This document shows positions 44,022 through 55,881 of a DNA stretch of 64,000 bases, piece after piece. This DNA is from Piromyces finnis. Lineage: Eukaryota; Neocallimastigomycota; Neocallimastigomycetes; Neocallimastigales; Neocallimastigaceae. Made by a program: the position numbers and the translations under genes. The notes under the pieces are model-generated. The model was given only the letters and a program-made list of their open reading frames with translations. It made no database searches and was not told the origin of the DNA. The first letter of the stretch is position 1; each line of letters opens with the position of its first letter. The stretch lies in the NCBI GenBank assembly GCA_002104945.1, contig MCFH01000031.1:1-64000 (forward strand), read 5' to 3'.

Positions 44022-45199
44022 TAGAATGATATATATTAGTTTAAAAATATAATATAATATGATATTGGAAATAATAGTTATATATATTACCTATAATTGC
44101 AATAATTGTTGTGACAACATTAAAAAGAATATCATTACTATGATCTTGAGCAAGAGCTTGAACAGAAGTTGATTCAGTAATCTTTTTACACCATACCCAT
44201 AACAAGAACTTTGTAACAACAATTGTTATTAAAAGTCCAATATCAACCCAATCCATAGAAATTTTGGAAGAATCACTTGAAACTAAATTTCCAACAGCTT
44301 CCGTAATAATTTCAAGTGAAGAACATGCAGTAATACAAGAAAAAACAATTACACTAAGAGGTTCTAATCTTTCCTATTAAGTATAAATATTGAAATTTTG
44401 ATAATTTTAATAACCTCTATTATATATAATAACGAAACAAAAACAAATGAACTTTAATATTTACCATTCCAGTAGGATAATCCAAAGCATTTGCTTTTGA
44501 AATTGCTCTATTACTAAAGAATAAAACTGACCCAGATAATAAATCTAATATAGAATCGACTATATAAAAATAAATATAAGATAATAATATGATAATTATG
44601 TTAATTTTCATAAAAGTATATATTAACTTTAAATAAATGGCAATTATATAATATCAAATTAAAAATCATATAACATTATAAATATATATATGATAATCAT
44701 CATATTATTTATATTTCAATAAAAAAAAATACAATAAAAAAGTAATAAAATATTTAATTTTTTCTAGATTTTTACCCAACGAAGTTAAAACTGCCAAACT
44801 GCCAGTTCTTGCTAATGCAACTGCTTTTAATAATAATAGTACAATATTTGCAACAAAACTCACAGCAATAGCCATTCTTGCACGAAAGCTTTGACTATCA
44901 ACTTCATCGAATGAATACTCTTCTCCTCTTTGTATACATCCTAACATATCATCAATATTTGAAAATTGTTCAATTAAATTTTTTTGTTCAGAATAATAAT
45001 TCTTCAATTTACGATTCATTTTCTTTTTATGATCCTTTGTTTTCATTTCAAAATCGTTCATAGTCCAATCTCCTCTATTTTCCGTAAATAAATTTTCATC
45101 TATATCGAAATTAAATGAAGCATCGGATATGTCAATAATTTCATGAAGTCTTGAACTTTCGTCATTGTCAATATTACTATCATCTCTTTTAATTCTCAT
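43437..45199 (-). CDS. cation diffusion facilitator, manganese-type (DxxxD) subgroup
   Basis: Four exons, 45199-44776, 44559-44465, 44373-44091 and 43921-43437, join in phase to 428 residues. The cytosolic N-terminus (about 115 residues) is acidic then basic. Membrane segments follow: MAIAVSFVANIVLLLLKAVA, then the helix with the metal site VDSILDLLSGSVLFF, the family loop ALDYPTGMERLEPLSVIVFS, WVDIGLLITIVVTKFLLWVW, then QALAQDHSNDILFNVVTTII and a last helix near DPLGAILLSIYIIINWI. Both transmembrane metal motifs are DxxxD (DSILD and DHSND), as in the manganese branch of the CDF family rather than the HxxxD of zinc exporters. The C-terminal part (VKLFVEIDIVLNKDVPLVEA to FVHIDYD) is the cytosolic dimer domain. 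It probably exchanges Mn2+ (or Fe2+) for protons at an internal membrane; the location is not readable. The last intron has a TTA microsatellite (43923-44022). Confidence 0.93.
43923..44022. repeat. (ATT)n microsatellite in a CDF transporter intron
   Basis: About 100 perfect bases of the TTA unit inside the intron between the third and fourth exons of the transporter gene. It begins within a base or two of the 3' splice site, so almost the whole polypyrimidine region of that intron is this array read on the minus strand as AAT. Confidence 0.95.
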
Positions 45200-46257
45200 T
45201 TTGGTGAATTACTTATTTTAATAAATAAATTGTTTGGGTGATGTTAATTCAAAACTATTAATAAAATGAATGGCTTAATTTTTTTAAAAAAAAAAAAAAA
45301 ATAGGTAATTTCTTAAATAATTATATAATTATAGTATTAATTCTGAAAATCTTGTACCTTTGTTACAACTATTATATTAAATTAAATTAAATTTTCTATT
45401 AATCATAAAGAAAAACTCTTTGTTATTATTATTAAAATTAATAATTATTTTTAATTTTATTAATTGTTAATATACTATAATTGTTTAAATTAGCAAAATG
45501 AATTTTTAATAATAAAATTTTATTTCATTTTCTTCAATTGCTTAAAATAATAAAATGAATTTCTAATAAAAATTATTTCTTTTTTTTTTTTTTACCATTA
45601 TATACTTTTTTCACTTTTAATAGATAGTATTATACTCACAAATTTATATTTATATACTATTTTGTAAATTAATATTAAATTTATTCTATAAAAAATGTTA
45701 AGTCATAAATTTTGTTTTTATTAAATATTTCAACTTTATAATTTACATTAAAAATAAAGCTTCAATCCTATAAAATTAATATTTGGATTTTCAATATATT
45801 GTGGCTTATATAACATATACTAAAATTCATAGTTCTAATATTTTATTAGAATAATTTTATAGAATATATATTTATTTAGCCATTTTAAAAATACTAAAAC
45901 ATTCTCTAAAAATTAAAACACATATTATTTTATTATTAATCTATTCATAGATAGGTATAGAAAGAAATTTATATATAAACTATTTTTTTGTATTCTTGTG
46001 GTTATTATTGTTATCGTAATTCAATATATTCACTATAATGAATCTTTTCATAATATTTATTTTTATTTTAAATATAATATTATTAATATATAAGATTAAA
46101 GTATTAACAAATATTGACTTATATATAATATTTACCATAATCTCCAAGTTTTTTTTAATTATTTAAAAAAAAAAATGAATGGCTAACAAAATTCATATAT
46201 TAATATTTTTTTTAAATAAAAAACAATTGCAAAACTTATTTTTGGTAAAAACAAGAG

Positions 46258-46291
<34 letters not shown>

Positions 46292-46457
46292 AAAGAAAAA
46301 AATGATATATAGTTATGTTAAATAAAGATAAAATATAATAAAAAGGAAGATGAGTAGAAAAAAAAATTTTTTACATTTTACATTTTAAAAAATTATTGTA
46401 ACATTATAATTTATGACTTTAATGCTCTACGATTTTATTAATGCTCCTTTATAAAGT
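45200..46457. other. intergenic, upstream of CDF and downstream of SNF5
   Basis: About 1.26 kb between two minus-strand genes. Contains a poly(A) run of about 27 bases near 46263-46289. The promoter of the transporter gene lies at the left and the 3' end of the SNF5 gene at the right. No coding region. Confidence 0.6.
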
Positions 46458-48657
46458 TTAATGTTCGTGTTCATGATATCTATTATTAATAATAATTAAA
46501 AAGATAATATAAATAAAATATTAGAAAAAAACTAATAATTAAAAAGAGAACTATTATAATTAATACTATTTTTTTCTATTATTTTTACCTATCTTGTGGT
46601 AAAGTCTTATGTTTAGCATACCATAAACCACAAGCGTTACACAAGGTCTACAAATTTATAAAAATTAAAAAATAAATATAAAAAATTTATTTTATATATT
46701 ATATATTTTTAAAATTATTAATGTGTTTATTCTTTTTCTTAAAAAAAAAAAAGTATTCAACTGTATATACTTACTCTATTACCCAATGGGCCCTTTCTTA
46801 AAGTGGGTGTGTATAAACCACTTAAACTACACCAACTACATTTCCAGTTTTTCTTAAATTCTATTATAATATTAAAATTAAATATTAATATTTACAATAA
46901 TAATAGAGTACTAATTCCAGTACTAATAAATTTAAAAATATAAATAGTATTAAAGATATATATACCTGCTACATTTGCCTTTAGATCTTTATTATAGATA
47001 TGACCACTAGCACCAAAACCACGATGTATCTTTGGTGCTGGAGGTGCATTAGCAATAGAAGTAGAAGCTTCCTGTTTAACATCACTATCATACATCGTTG
47101 AAACTGAAGGTGAAATCTCTGACTTAAGATAATTATTGTATATTGCTGAACCACTATTTTCAGTACTAACTTTTCCACTATTATTATTAAAGCTAGTATA
47201 ACTATTAGTATTATTAATATCTTTTGATAATTCAAAATCTGAACCAGAATTATGTCTCTTTTGTCTTTGATATAATTCATAAGTAGTTAAGGTTTGAGCT
47301 GAACGTTTTTGACCAGATGGAGAAGATGGATTTGTAGTAGATAAAAGTCTTTGTGCTAATTTGGTGGAACGTCTCATACGTCTATTAATTATGAAGATAA
47401 TTGTATTATATAAATTTTTTTAATAATTATTATAAAAAAAATCATTGATTATAATAAACGTAATAAAATTAAAACAATAATGTTAAAACATATATATTTC
47501 TAATTAGGACATTTAATTAAATGAACAAGTAAATAGTAAAGTAACCTTATATTTCTTTCTTGTTCTTTATGCTTTCTTTCAATTTCTTCTTCCGTCATTT
47601 CTTTTATAACAGGGTACCATTCATCGATATCTTCATCCTTTGAACGGAATGGTGGTACTTTATATCTATCCAAATTCATAGCAAAATTGGTATCATCAAT
47701 ATTAAGTCTTGCTGTATAAATTTGTTCTCTTATACTATGAGCAATAGCATTTGTAAATTCACCCCCAAGACCTAACTCTGTAGTTAGTTTTTTAGCAAAT
47801 TCTTCTGGAGCCATAGAATTAGATAAAGAAGAATATAATGGCCATTCAAATTGATCTTTTAAATTAATTGTACCAACATTAATATCTAATTTTATAACAA
47901 TCCTTAAATCGTTATCCTTTTCATATTCATCTTCTTCAACATCATTTTCAAGTGCTGCAACATAATTTGAGCATTGTTTTCTAATTTGATCTGCAATTTG
48001 TTGAACAAATTGATGAGCAACTGGTGTATCTAAATCATCACATAAAATTTGAGCAAATTTCTCTGGAGTCATAAGTGACTCTTATTTAAAATAATTTAAA
48101 TAAAAAATTTTACAATAAGAAAATTTTTAAACATTAACAATTACGATATATATATAATTTTTATTTTTGCATAAATATAATTAATACTGATATAATTTAG
48201 AAATCCTAAAATATTTATACCATTAATATTCCAAGTAAAAAAATCAACTAATTTAACACCATCAATTTCAAAATTTAAATTTATAGGAACAAGATGAACA
48301 GGTATTTCTGCAGCTTTTTTTAATTGCTTCTTTTCACTTAATATTTAATTAAATAGATAATAAATAATATATATATATATTTTAATTTAATATAAATGAA
48401 AAATTGATTTAATTTTTGATTCCAGAAATAATATTTAATAGCATATATGTATAATATCTCTTTCACAATATTTTCAACACTTACAAATAAGCATGACGAA
48501 TTCTTCTTCTTATATTAACATTATAATGAATATTACCAATTGGAAATTTCGTTAATTTTGCTTGTTGATATTCCGATTCTGATTCTGATACTAATTCTTC
48601 AACAAGATCTGGATTAACATATGCAGATGGTGAATATAAATTAGTTTCACGAGTCAT
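46458..48657 (-). CDS. SNF5: SNF5/SMARCB1 subunit of SWI/SNF-type remodeler, with GATA zinc finger
   Basis: Seven exons, 48657-48485, 48336-48221, 48080-47546, 47381-46966, 46860-46775, 46647-46589 and 46479-46458, join in phase to 468 residues. SNF5 repeat 1 starts near residue 71 with HLVPINLNFEIDGVKLVDFF and continues TWNINESLMTPEKFAQILCD. Repeat 2 is at about 143-200 (KLDINVGTINLKDQFEWPLY; MAPEEFAKKLTTELGLGGEF). A Ser/Asn-rich linker follows. The C-terminus carries a C-x2-C-x20-C-x2-C GATA-type finger (CSWC .. CNACGLWYAKHKTL, about residues 420-446) and a short His/Glu tail. The finger is split by an intron. The protein is the core subunit that contacts the nucleosome acidic patch in SWI/SNF or RSC complexes. 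The added GATA finger is typical of filamentous and early fungi and absent from yeast Snf5. SNF5 and its paralogue Sfh1 cannot be separated from this sequence alone. Confidence 0.95.
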
Positions 48658-49418
48658 TTTATATAATTTGAATAATGCTTAATGATATGAATTTGATGAA
48701 ATTTAAATTGTTTATAGCATAAAAATTTTCCAGTATATGATATAATAATGAATTTGAATTAAAAATATTTTCAATTTGATGGAATTATATCTTAAATAAT
48801 TATAAATAATAATACAATTATATTTTATTAGTTATTATTAATAATATTTCCTGAAATAATAATACTTAATATAACTTAAAGATGATAATTAATAATTGTT
48901 TGATTTGATGAAAAATATTTAGTAAAATTTTATTTACTTTTATATCACCTATTAATTAATTTTTTCTTTTCTTTACAGAAATAATAAAATAATGAATATA
49001 AATTATATTTCTTTTACAATTATTTTCAATAATAATTATAACTATTTCATTCAAATTTCAAATTAATTCAGAAATTGATTTAACACTAAAATTTTTATAT
49101 ACACATAAAATTTATTTAAAAAAAATTATAATAAAAAGTATATAATTAATCATAATCATATAGAAATTTGATAATTTAATAATTTAATAAAATAAATTTG
49201 GATACGATTTCATCATAAATTAAATAATGTAATAATAATAAAAGATTAAAAAAAATTAAATAAACCTATATAAATGATACTTATTTATTTTACTTTTTAG
49301 TATTATTATATAAGTTAATTCCTTGGTTATTTTATTTTCTAAGAAATTTATAAAAATATAAAGAATAACACTTTTATTTTACTACTTATTAATATCTAAA
49401 AAAAAAAAAAAAAAAAAA
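48658..49418. other. divergent promoter region, SNF5 and Rua1-like
   Basis: About 760 bases between two divergent genes. It ends with a poly(A) run (about 49399-49419) that abuts the start codon of the plus-strand gene. No coding potential. Confidence 0.6.
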
Positions 49419-51411
49419 ATGAAATCTAATGAAGAAGAAAAACTAGTCTTACTCCCATCAAATAATGGTTATTAAATATATATTTAATGCTTGTACAACA
49501 TAGTAGTATAATTCAATAACTAACCTTTATTAATTTTAAATTCATTAAAATTATTTCAGATTCCAATAATAGTAAAGATGAAATTTTAAAAAAAAGGAAA
49601 AGTCTAAATAAAAATAATAATGAAAATCAAAATACCTTCTTCAACACATTTATTAATAATGATGACGATGACAATGATACTGATATATTAAAAAATATTT
49701 TTAATAATATAAATTATTATAACCAATGTAATAACAATAAGATTAACCTTAAAACCAAAAATCAATTAAATTATAAAAATGAAAAAAGAAATTGGTATGA
49801 GTGTTACGAATTTTTAAATTTCAAAAGCTTTTCAATTGATAAACAAAAACAAAATGATGATATAAATATTAACAATGCAATTCAAATGAATAATCAAATA
49901 AATAAAAATAATATAAATAAATTACTAGATAACTCAAATAATATAAATAATATAAATAAAAATGATATTATTGTCTATTTATCACACTTAAATCGATTTC
50001 TCGAAAATAATACCAATTTATCTTTTATAAATTCACCAATATTTGAGAAAAAGTAATACGTTATTTCAATTAAATATATATATAAAAGTCATAAAAATAT
50101 AATACAAATTAATAAAATATTTATTTCAAAAATATATTAAAAATCATTGCTATAGCTGGTTTCGAAATACCATTGTTGAGAATTACTTAATGTATTGTAA
50201 TATTATCAATAAACCAAATATTGAAATTTATAATATTTTATCTAGTAAAAATCCTATTAAATATAACTTAGACTTAAATGACATATACGAAATCTTACAA
50301 TATGGTATAGTATAGTATATTCATTCTATATATAAAAATATATATTTACAATAATCAATTTATATATATATACTTTCATTATCAATATTATAAAATTATA
50401 AATAATAGATAGGTATAATGTAATCCATTCTGATGTATATTTTTCTGCGATATTAGATAAAACTTTCTTTAGCATCATAAATAATATTTTGGCTGAAATG
50501 ACAAATTACAATCAGCTACTTTCTTCTAGTTTATCATTATTAAATATACCCCTAGTTCTACCAAAATTAAATATAAATAAAATTCAACAATTCAATTATC
50601 CAATGAATCAAATAAATACTATTGCAATTCCCTTTAAAAACCAAAATAATAGTAATAAGAAAAAAGCAACTTATATAAAAAAAAAATTTGATCCTTCTTT
50701 GGAAATTCCTAATAAGCCAAAATTTGAAAATGATTTTTATACACCAAGATTTGTCAAAGGAAGAGGTCTAAATAGAATAGGCAAATGTCCCTGTTGCCCA
50801 CAGCAACCAGGAACATGGTACAGAACTAAAACAAGTGCATATAGGTACTGTTTAAATTCTTTATAATTAAATAGCATTATTGAGATTGTGTAATTTTAAC
50901 CTATTTTCTAATAAACTAAAAATAAAAAAAAAAGTTATCATTTAAGTTCATCCCATGGTATTTCATCAAGTACATTGAAACCATATGACAAACCCACAAA
51001 ATATAGAATTATTTACATAGATAAAATTTCCAAAAATCAAAGTATTTTAATATTAAAATATTTTATTTAAAAAAAATAAAATAAAATAAAATAAACATAT
51101 TTCTTTTTATATAAATAATGCTAAATATTAAAATAATATGTTATATATTATTTTAATTAATAAATTTAATAATAGATGAAATTATTTTCTCCACTCTATT
51201 AAAAGAAGATAATACAATTACAATAAGTGATTCTTATGATATTACAAGCAAACTTTGGCCATCACCTTATCCAGCAATGGATTATGTTATTAGTAAAGAT
51301 GCATATTGTAATAAATGTAATCAATGGATTATTCTAAAGTCGAATGCTTTATCTATTAAAAGGTTATATAAACAATGGTGGAAGCATCAACGATTATGTA
51401 GTGTATATTGC

Positions 51412-51474
<63 letters not shown>

Positions 51475-51715
51475 ATTATTATTTAATTTCTGTATTAGTA
51501 AAATAACTAATATTTATATCTCTTTCATATTAAATTGACTTTAATTATTTTCTTATTTTATTTATTTACTACTCTTTTAAATATTACTTTATTTAATAAC
51601 AAAACAAAGATCATTCAAAACATAATTAAATAATTAATAGATATAATAATATAGAATTTTAACAGGCAAGAGTCTTCATTTTCTTAAGAATATATACATT
51701 TTCAATATATTGTAA
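49419..51715 (+). CDS. Rua1-type zinc-binding C-terminal domain protein (probable transcription regulator)
   Basis: Exons 49419-49467, 49560-50052, 50156-50304, 50409-50844, 50935-51041, 51176-51400 and 51666-51715 join in phase to about 502 residues. The first 330 residues are Asn/Lys/Ile-rich without known domains. The conserved part starts with YTPRFVKGRGLNRIGKCPCC, then PQQPGTWYRTKTSAYRYHLS, SSHGISSSTLKPYDKP, a Trp-Pro-Ser-Pro linker, DAYCNKCNQWI and WWKHQRLC. This cysteine/histidine pattern matches the C-terminal domain named after Ustilago Rua1, which is fungus-restricted. Rua1 itself activates ustilagic acid genes, but other members have varied roles, so the target here is unknown. The last junction is uncertain. 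A GTATAT donor two bases later (51402) would give a different short tail, and the last intron holds an ATT microsatellite (51412-51484). Confidence 0.8.
51412..51484. repeat. (ATT)n microsatellite in the last intron of the Rua1-like gene
   Basis: About 70 bases of TTA units directly after the presumed 5' splice site. If the exon were read through, it would add a poly-Ile tail, which is not credible. Confidence 0.9.
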
Positions 51716-51867
51716 TTATCATTAAAAAAAAAAAAAAAAATGTTTCAACAATAATTAATAATAATATATAATATAATTTGTAAACAAAAAGGGGTGTAAT
51801 GTGTAATAATAAAATAGGCCAAATTACAAAATGGTTTTTTATTTTTATTTTGTTTTTATTTTGTATT

Positions 51868-51900
<33 letters not shown>

Positions 51901-53185
51901 AATGAATGAATGAATGAATTTAAATTTACATCCATTGACTTTATTTGTTGCAATTATTAAAATATTTGATTGATTTATATCTTTGTAAAAAATACACAAA
52001 TCACTCATTCATTCATTATATATAATATATAATATATAATATATAAATATTAATAAATTTCATTTAATGAGTTATTTAAGCGTATAATTTTCGTCTTTTT
52101 AATAAAAAAAACATACAATTATAGCTAACTTTTAACTTATATTTGTAAAATATATCAAATAAATTATTTATAATAAAAAATAAGATAGTTAAGTTTATAA
52201 TAGATAATAAATTTTTATCTTTCAGAAATGAATACTTGTAAATTTTTGTTATATTTGTTTGTAATAAGTTTTATATACATTGTATATACATCATATTAAT
52301 TATTATAATTATATATATATTTGTTAATTATACTGATAATATATTCTAAATTATACATAACTCTAACACTTCTTAATTATATATAAACGAGTAGTTATTT
52401 TCTAATAATAATCAAACCACAACTAGTTTTGCTGTTTTAATTTCTGTAATTCATTTGTTCTTTATATATAATATGAATATAATAGACCGATGATATTAAA
52501 AATAAATAATAAAGTATATATTATGTATGAATTATGCTGTCTTAAGTAATTTCTACTATATTATGCTAAATGATATTATAAATATGTCTATCTTAATCAT
52601 GATTGTGATATATAATGTATGTAAATATTAAATATGCATAATCATTCAATATATTCAGTTCATTTTATTCTATATAATAATGATCATGATATATTTATTT
52701 GGATTTTGGGTTTTAATGATTCTTCTTATATTGTTTTTCTTTAATTATATATTGTAATTAATAAAATTGAAAAACGACTAGGAAACATCATAATAAAATA
52801 TTAAATTAAAAAAATAAATTATATGTACAGTAATAAAAATAATATATAGTATTTTTGTTTTTCCTAAAAATATATTTGCACATTATATTAATTTGCTTTT
52901 GTTTTTCTTTGTTATTTTTTTTTTTTTTTTTCATTTTCATTTCTTTAATGATATTGTCATTTCTAGGTATATTTATATTAATTATATATTGGTAGTATTA
53001 CGTATTATTTTAAAGATATTCACATATCAGCTCCTTAAATAAATATTATTATCTTATTCCTCATATAGCAGAAATTTTTTAAATATATATAAATAAAAAA
53101 AAATTGATAATAAAATATATGTTATATTAAATATATCAATTTTATATTTAAAACTATTGTCTAATCAATAAATAATAGAATAAAA
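51716..53185. other. convergent intergenic region
   Basis: About 1.47 kb between the converging Rua1-like and kinase genes. It has a poly(T) run of about 29 bases followed by a GAAT repeat (51871-51920) and a poly(T) run near 52915-52931. The rest is A/T-rich with no gene. Confidence 0.6.
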
Positions 53186-55012
53186 TTATTGAATTTTCTC
53201 TTTAATCCAATTATGATTAAATATTTCATTTAAAGTTGGTCTCGCACTTGGTGCTTTTTGTAACATCCATCTAATTAAATGTCTAACTTCCTCTGAACAG
53301 AAATTTTCTTTTATATTATATTGTGGTAAATGCAAAGAACCATCCTCTTCTTTCAAATCCATCACAGGTAGATTACCATAAATCAATAAATAAAGTAATA
53401 TACCTAATGAATAAATATCTTGAGATAAAGAACTATATTCTTGTCCAGTAATGACTTCAGGAGCTATATAAGGAATAGTTCCAACAAATTTATCATAAAC
53501 TCTTCCGCCCTTAATTTGAATAGCTGCACCAAAATCAATAAGTTTAATATTTAAATCTTTATCTATTAAAACTAATTAAATATAAAATATATTAAAATAA
53601 CGTTAATACATATATATATTTTCAATGTTTTAATACAAATAAATAATAAAATAATTATATTAATATTTACTATTTTCATCTTTAATATCACGATGAACAA
53701 TATTTAAAGAATTTAAATATTTAATAGCTGTTAAAAGTTGAACAAAAATATAACGCGCCTTAGGTTCATCAAAGCATTCAAAATAAGACTCTATACATTC
53801 AAAAAGATCCATTGAAGGTCTAACCTGACCAACCTGGAATTTTTTATTTGACTTCAATGCAGCAGCATTAATATAAGAACAATGAACTTTATTAGTAGTA
53901 GCAGTAGTAATATTTCCATTTTGATAATTTTTTAATGTATTTCTTTTTGACCATTGAGTACCATAAAGTTCCATAACTAAATAAAAATATTTTCTGTCAC
54001 TATAACAATCTAAATATTTAATAATGCAGGGATGATTGACATGTTTTAAAAGGTAGCATTCTCTTGGAATGATACCTATTTCCGGATCTTTAACCCAGGC
54101 AGAGACAGGAACTTTTTCTTTTATAATAAATTTAATGGCTACTTCAACACCATCTGATATTCTTTCCGCAACAAACACTAAACCAAATCCACCTCTTCCC
54201 ATCTCTTCCTTAACTCTATATTTTTTAGAAAATTCTGAATTATAGGAATAACTTGAAAAATTCTTTTCTAAATAATTATTATCATTTCCCCTTTTAATGT
54301 TATTATACGAATTTTTGTTGTTAATTGACAACTTGGAGAGAGATAATGAATTTGAATTATCTTTAGTAGGTAGTTTTAATTTTGTAACTGCTGATCTTGT
54401 TGATGCTTTTTTTGGATTTCTAACATTAATTATTTTCCTTGAAACATTTCCTGTTTGTAATCTAGGATTTTGAGTATTAATATTTTGTATATTAATAATC
54501 TTGGTTGAAGTTATTTTTATATTTGTTTTATTTTTTATTTTTGAATTATTATTTTTTAATGTGTTAGAATTATTATTGTTGCTATTATTGCTCTTCTTTA
54601 CAGAAGCATTTAAATTTTTATTAGAACTGCTATTGCTTTTTTTATTGTCAACTTTTTTTATATTATTTGAAGAATTTTTTTCATTTATATCTGAATTTGA
54701 CATAGTTTTATAATTTTTATTTGAAGCTATTAATCCTTTAGATATTTTATGACTATGTTTTTCCATAGATTTATTTAGCATACAAGAAGGAAGTAAAGAC
54801 TTTTTTGAAACAAAATTATTATTTGAATCTTTTACCTTTTTATTAACTTCATTTGCATCAATTGAAGAATTTCTCAGTTTTGAAGAAAATGTATTTAATG
54901 TATTGTTGTTATTATTTAAATATGATGAAGAATTTGATATTGAATTATGGTATAAAGTATTGGTTGGAATTACATCACAAGGTATTGAAGTTGACGTTAA
55001 TAATGTAGCCAT
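53186..55012 (-). CDS. PAS-kinase-like Ser/Thr protein kinase
   Basis: Two exons, 55012-53671 and 53571-53186, join in phase 1 to 575 residues. Residues 1-260 are Asn/Ser/Lys-rich and carry no PAS domain that I can see. The kinase domain spans about 264-570. It has the glycine loop MGRGGFGLVF, catalytic lysine VAIKF, hinge YFYLVMELYGTQW, catalytic loop HRDIKDEN, LIDFGAA, and the APE motif as YIAPEVITG. A 50-residue low-complexity insert follows the hinge and precedes RPSMDLFECIESY. The MELYGTQW..DLFECIE arrangement and KDEN loop resemble fungal PAS kinases of the CAMK group (yeast Psk1/Psk2), which tie sugar metabolism and translation to energy state. All catalytic residues are present. PIM-like kinases are the closest alternative. 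It might be a derived family member that has lost the sensor domain. Confidence 0.85.
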
Positions 55013-55850
55013 TATAATAATTGGATTTAAATAAAAAAAATAAAATATACTATTTATCTTAGTATTTTAGTATTATTGTTTTACTTTTCTTTACTTTTTT
55101 TTTTTTTTTTTTTACTTTAATAATTATAAAAATATGTATGGATTACTGAGTAGTATAATTTCTAAATTCTAAAAATAAAATTTTAACAAAAGAGAACGAT
55201 AAGAAAATTAAAAAAAAATAAAAATAAATAAATAATTCTATGTTTTTATTATTGTTGTTATTTATTTTTGTTTATTTATTTATTTATTGATTGATTGTTG
55301 TTATTATATTTATTATACTAAATATTGATCTATTTTATAGTATTTACAAAATAATTATTTCATGTAAAATATTATATATTCTATTAAGAATTTTGATAAT
55401 AATCAATATTATTAATAATGTTAAATATATTTTACGTTAATAAATTGATTTTCAAAATCAATTATATATATATCTTCAAAAATAAATTTAAAATATGTTA
55501 ATGGGAAATAATAATTAGAAACTATTAATCTTTTCTATTTTATTTAATGATTTTTAATGATTTATCTATTTCTAATGTATTTTCATATATATATTATGAT
55601 TCTAATTTCTTTAACATTTATATTTAATAATAGTATTTAATTTGTAAGAGTATGAATATCAAAAATTAATATACACTCTAAAGATTTCTTTTTAATGTAT
55701 TTATAAATATAAAATATATTTTTAATTTAAAATTTTATAAAAATAGTATTTGAATTGATTTGAAACTACAAAAAATATGAACAAAAATTATGAATATTCA
55801 TTCAATATATAGCATTTTTAAAAGTATTGTTTTTCTATATATAGTTTAAA

Positions 55851-55881
<31 letters not shown>

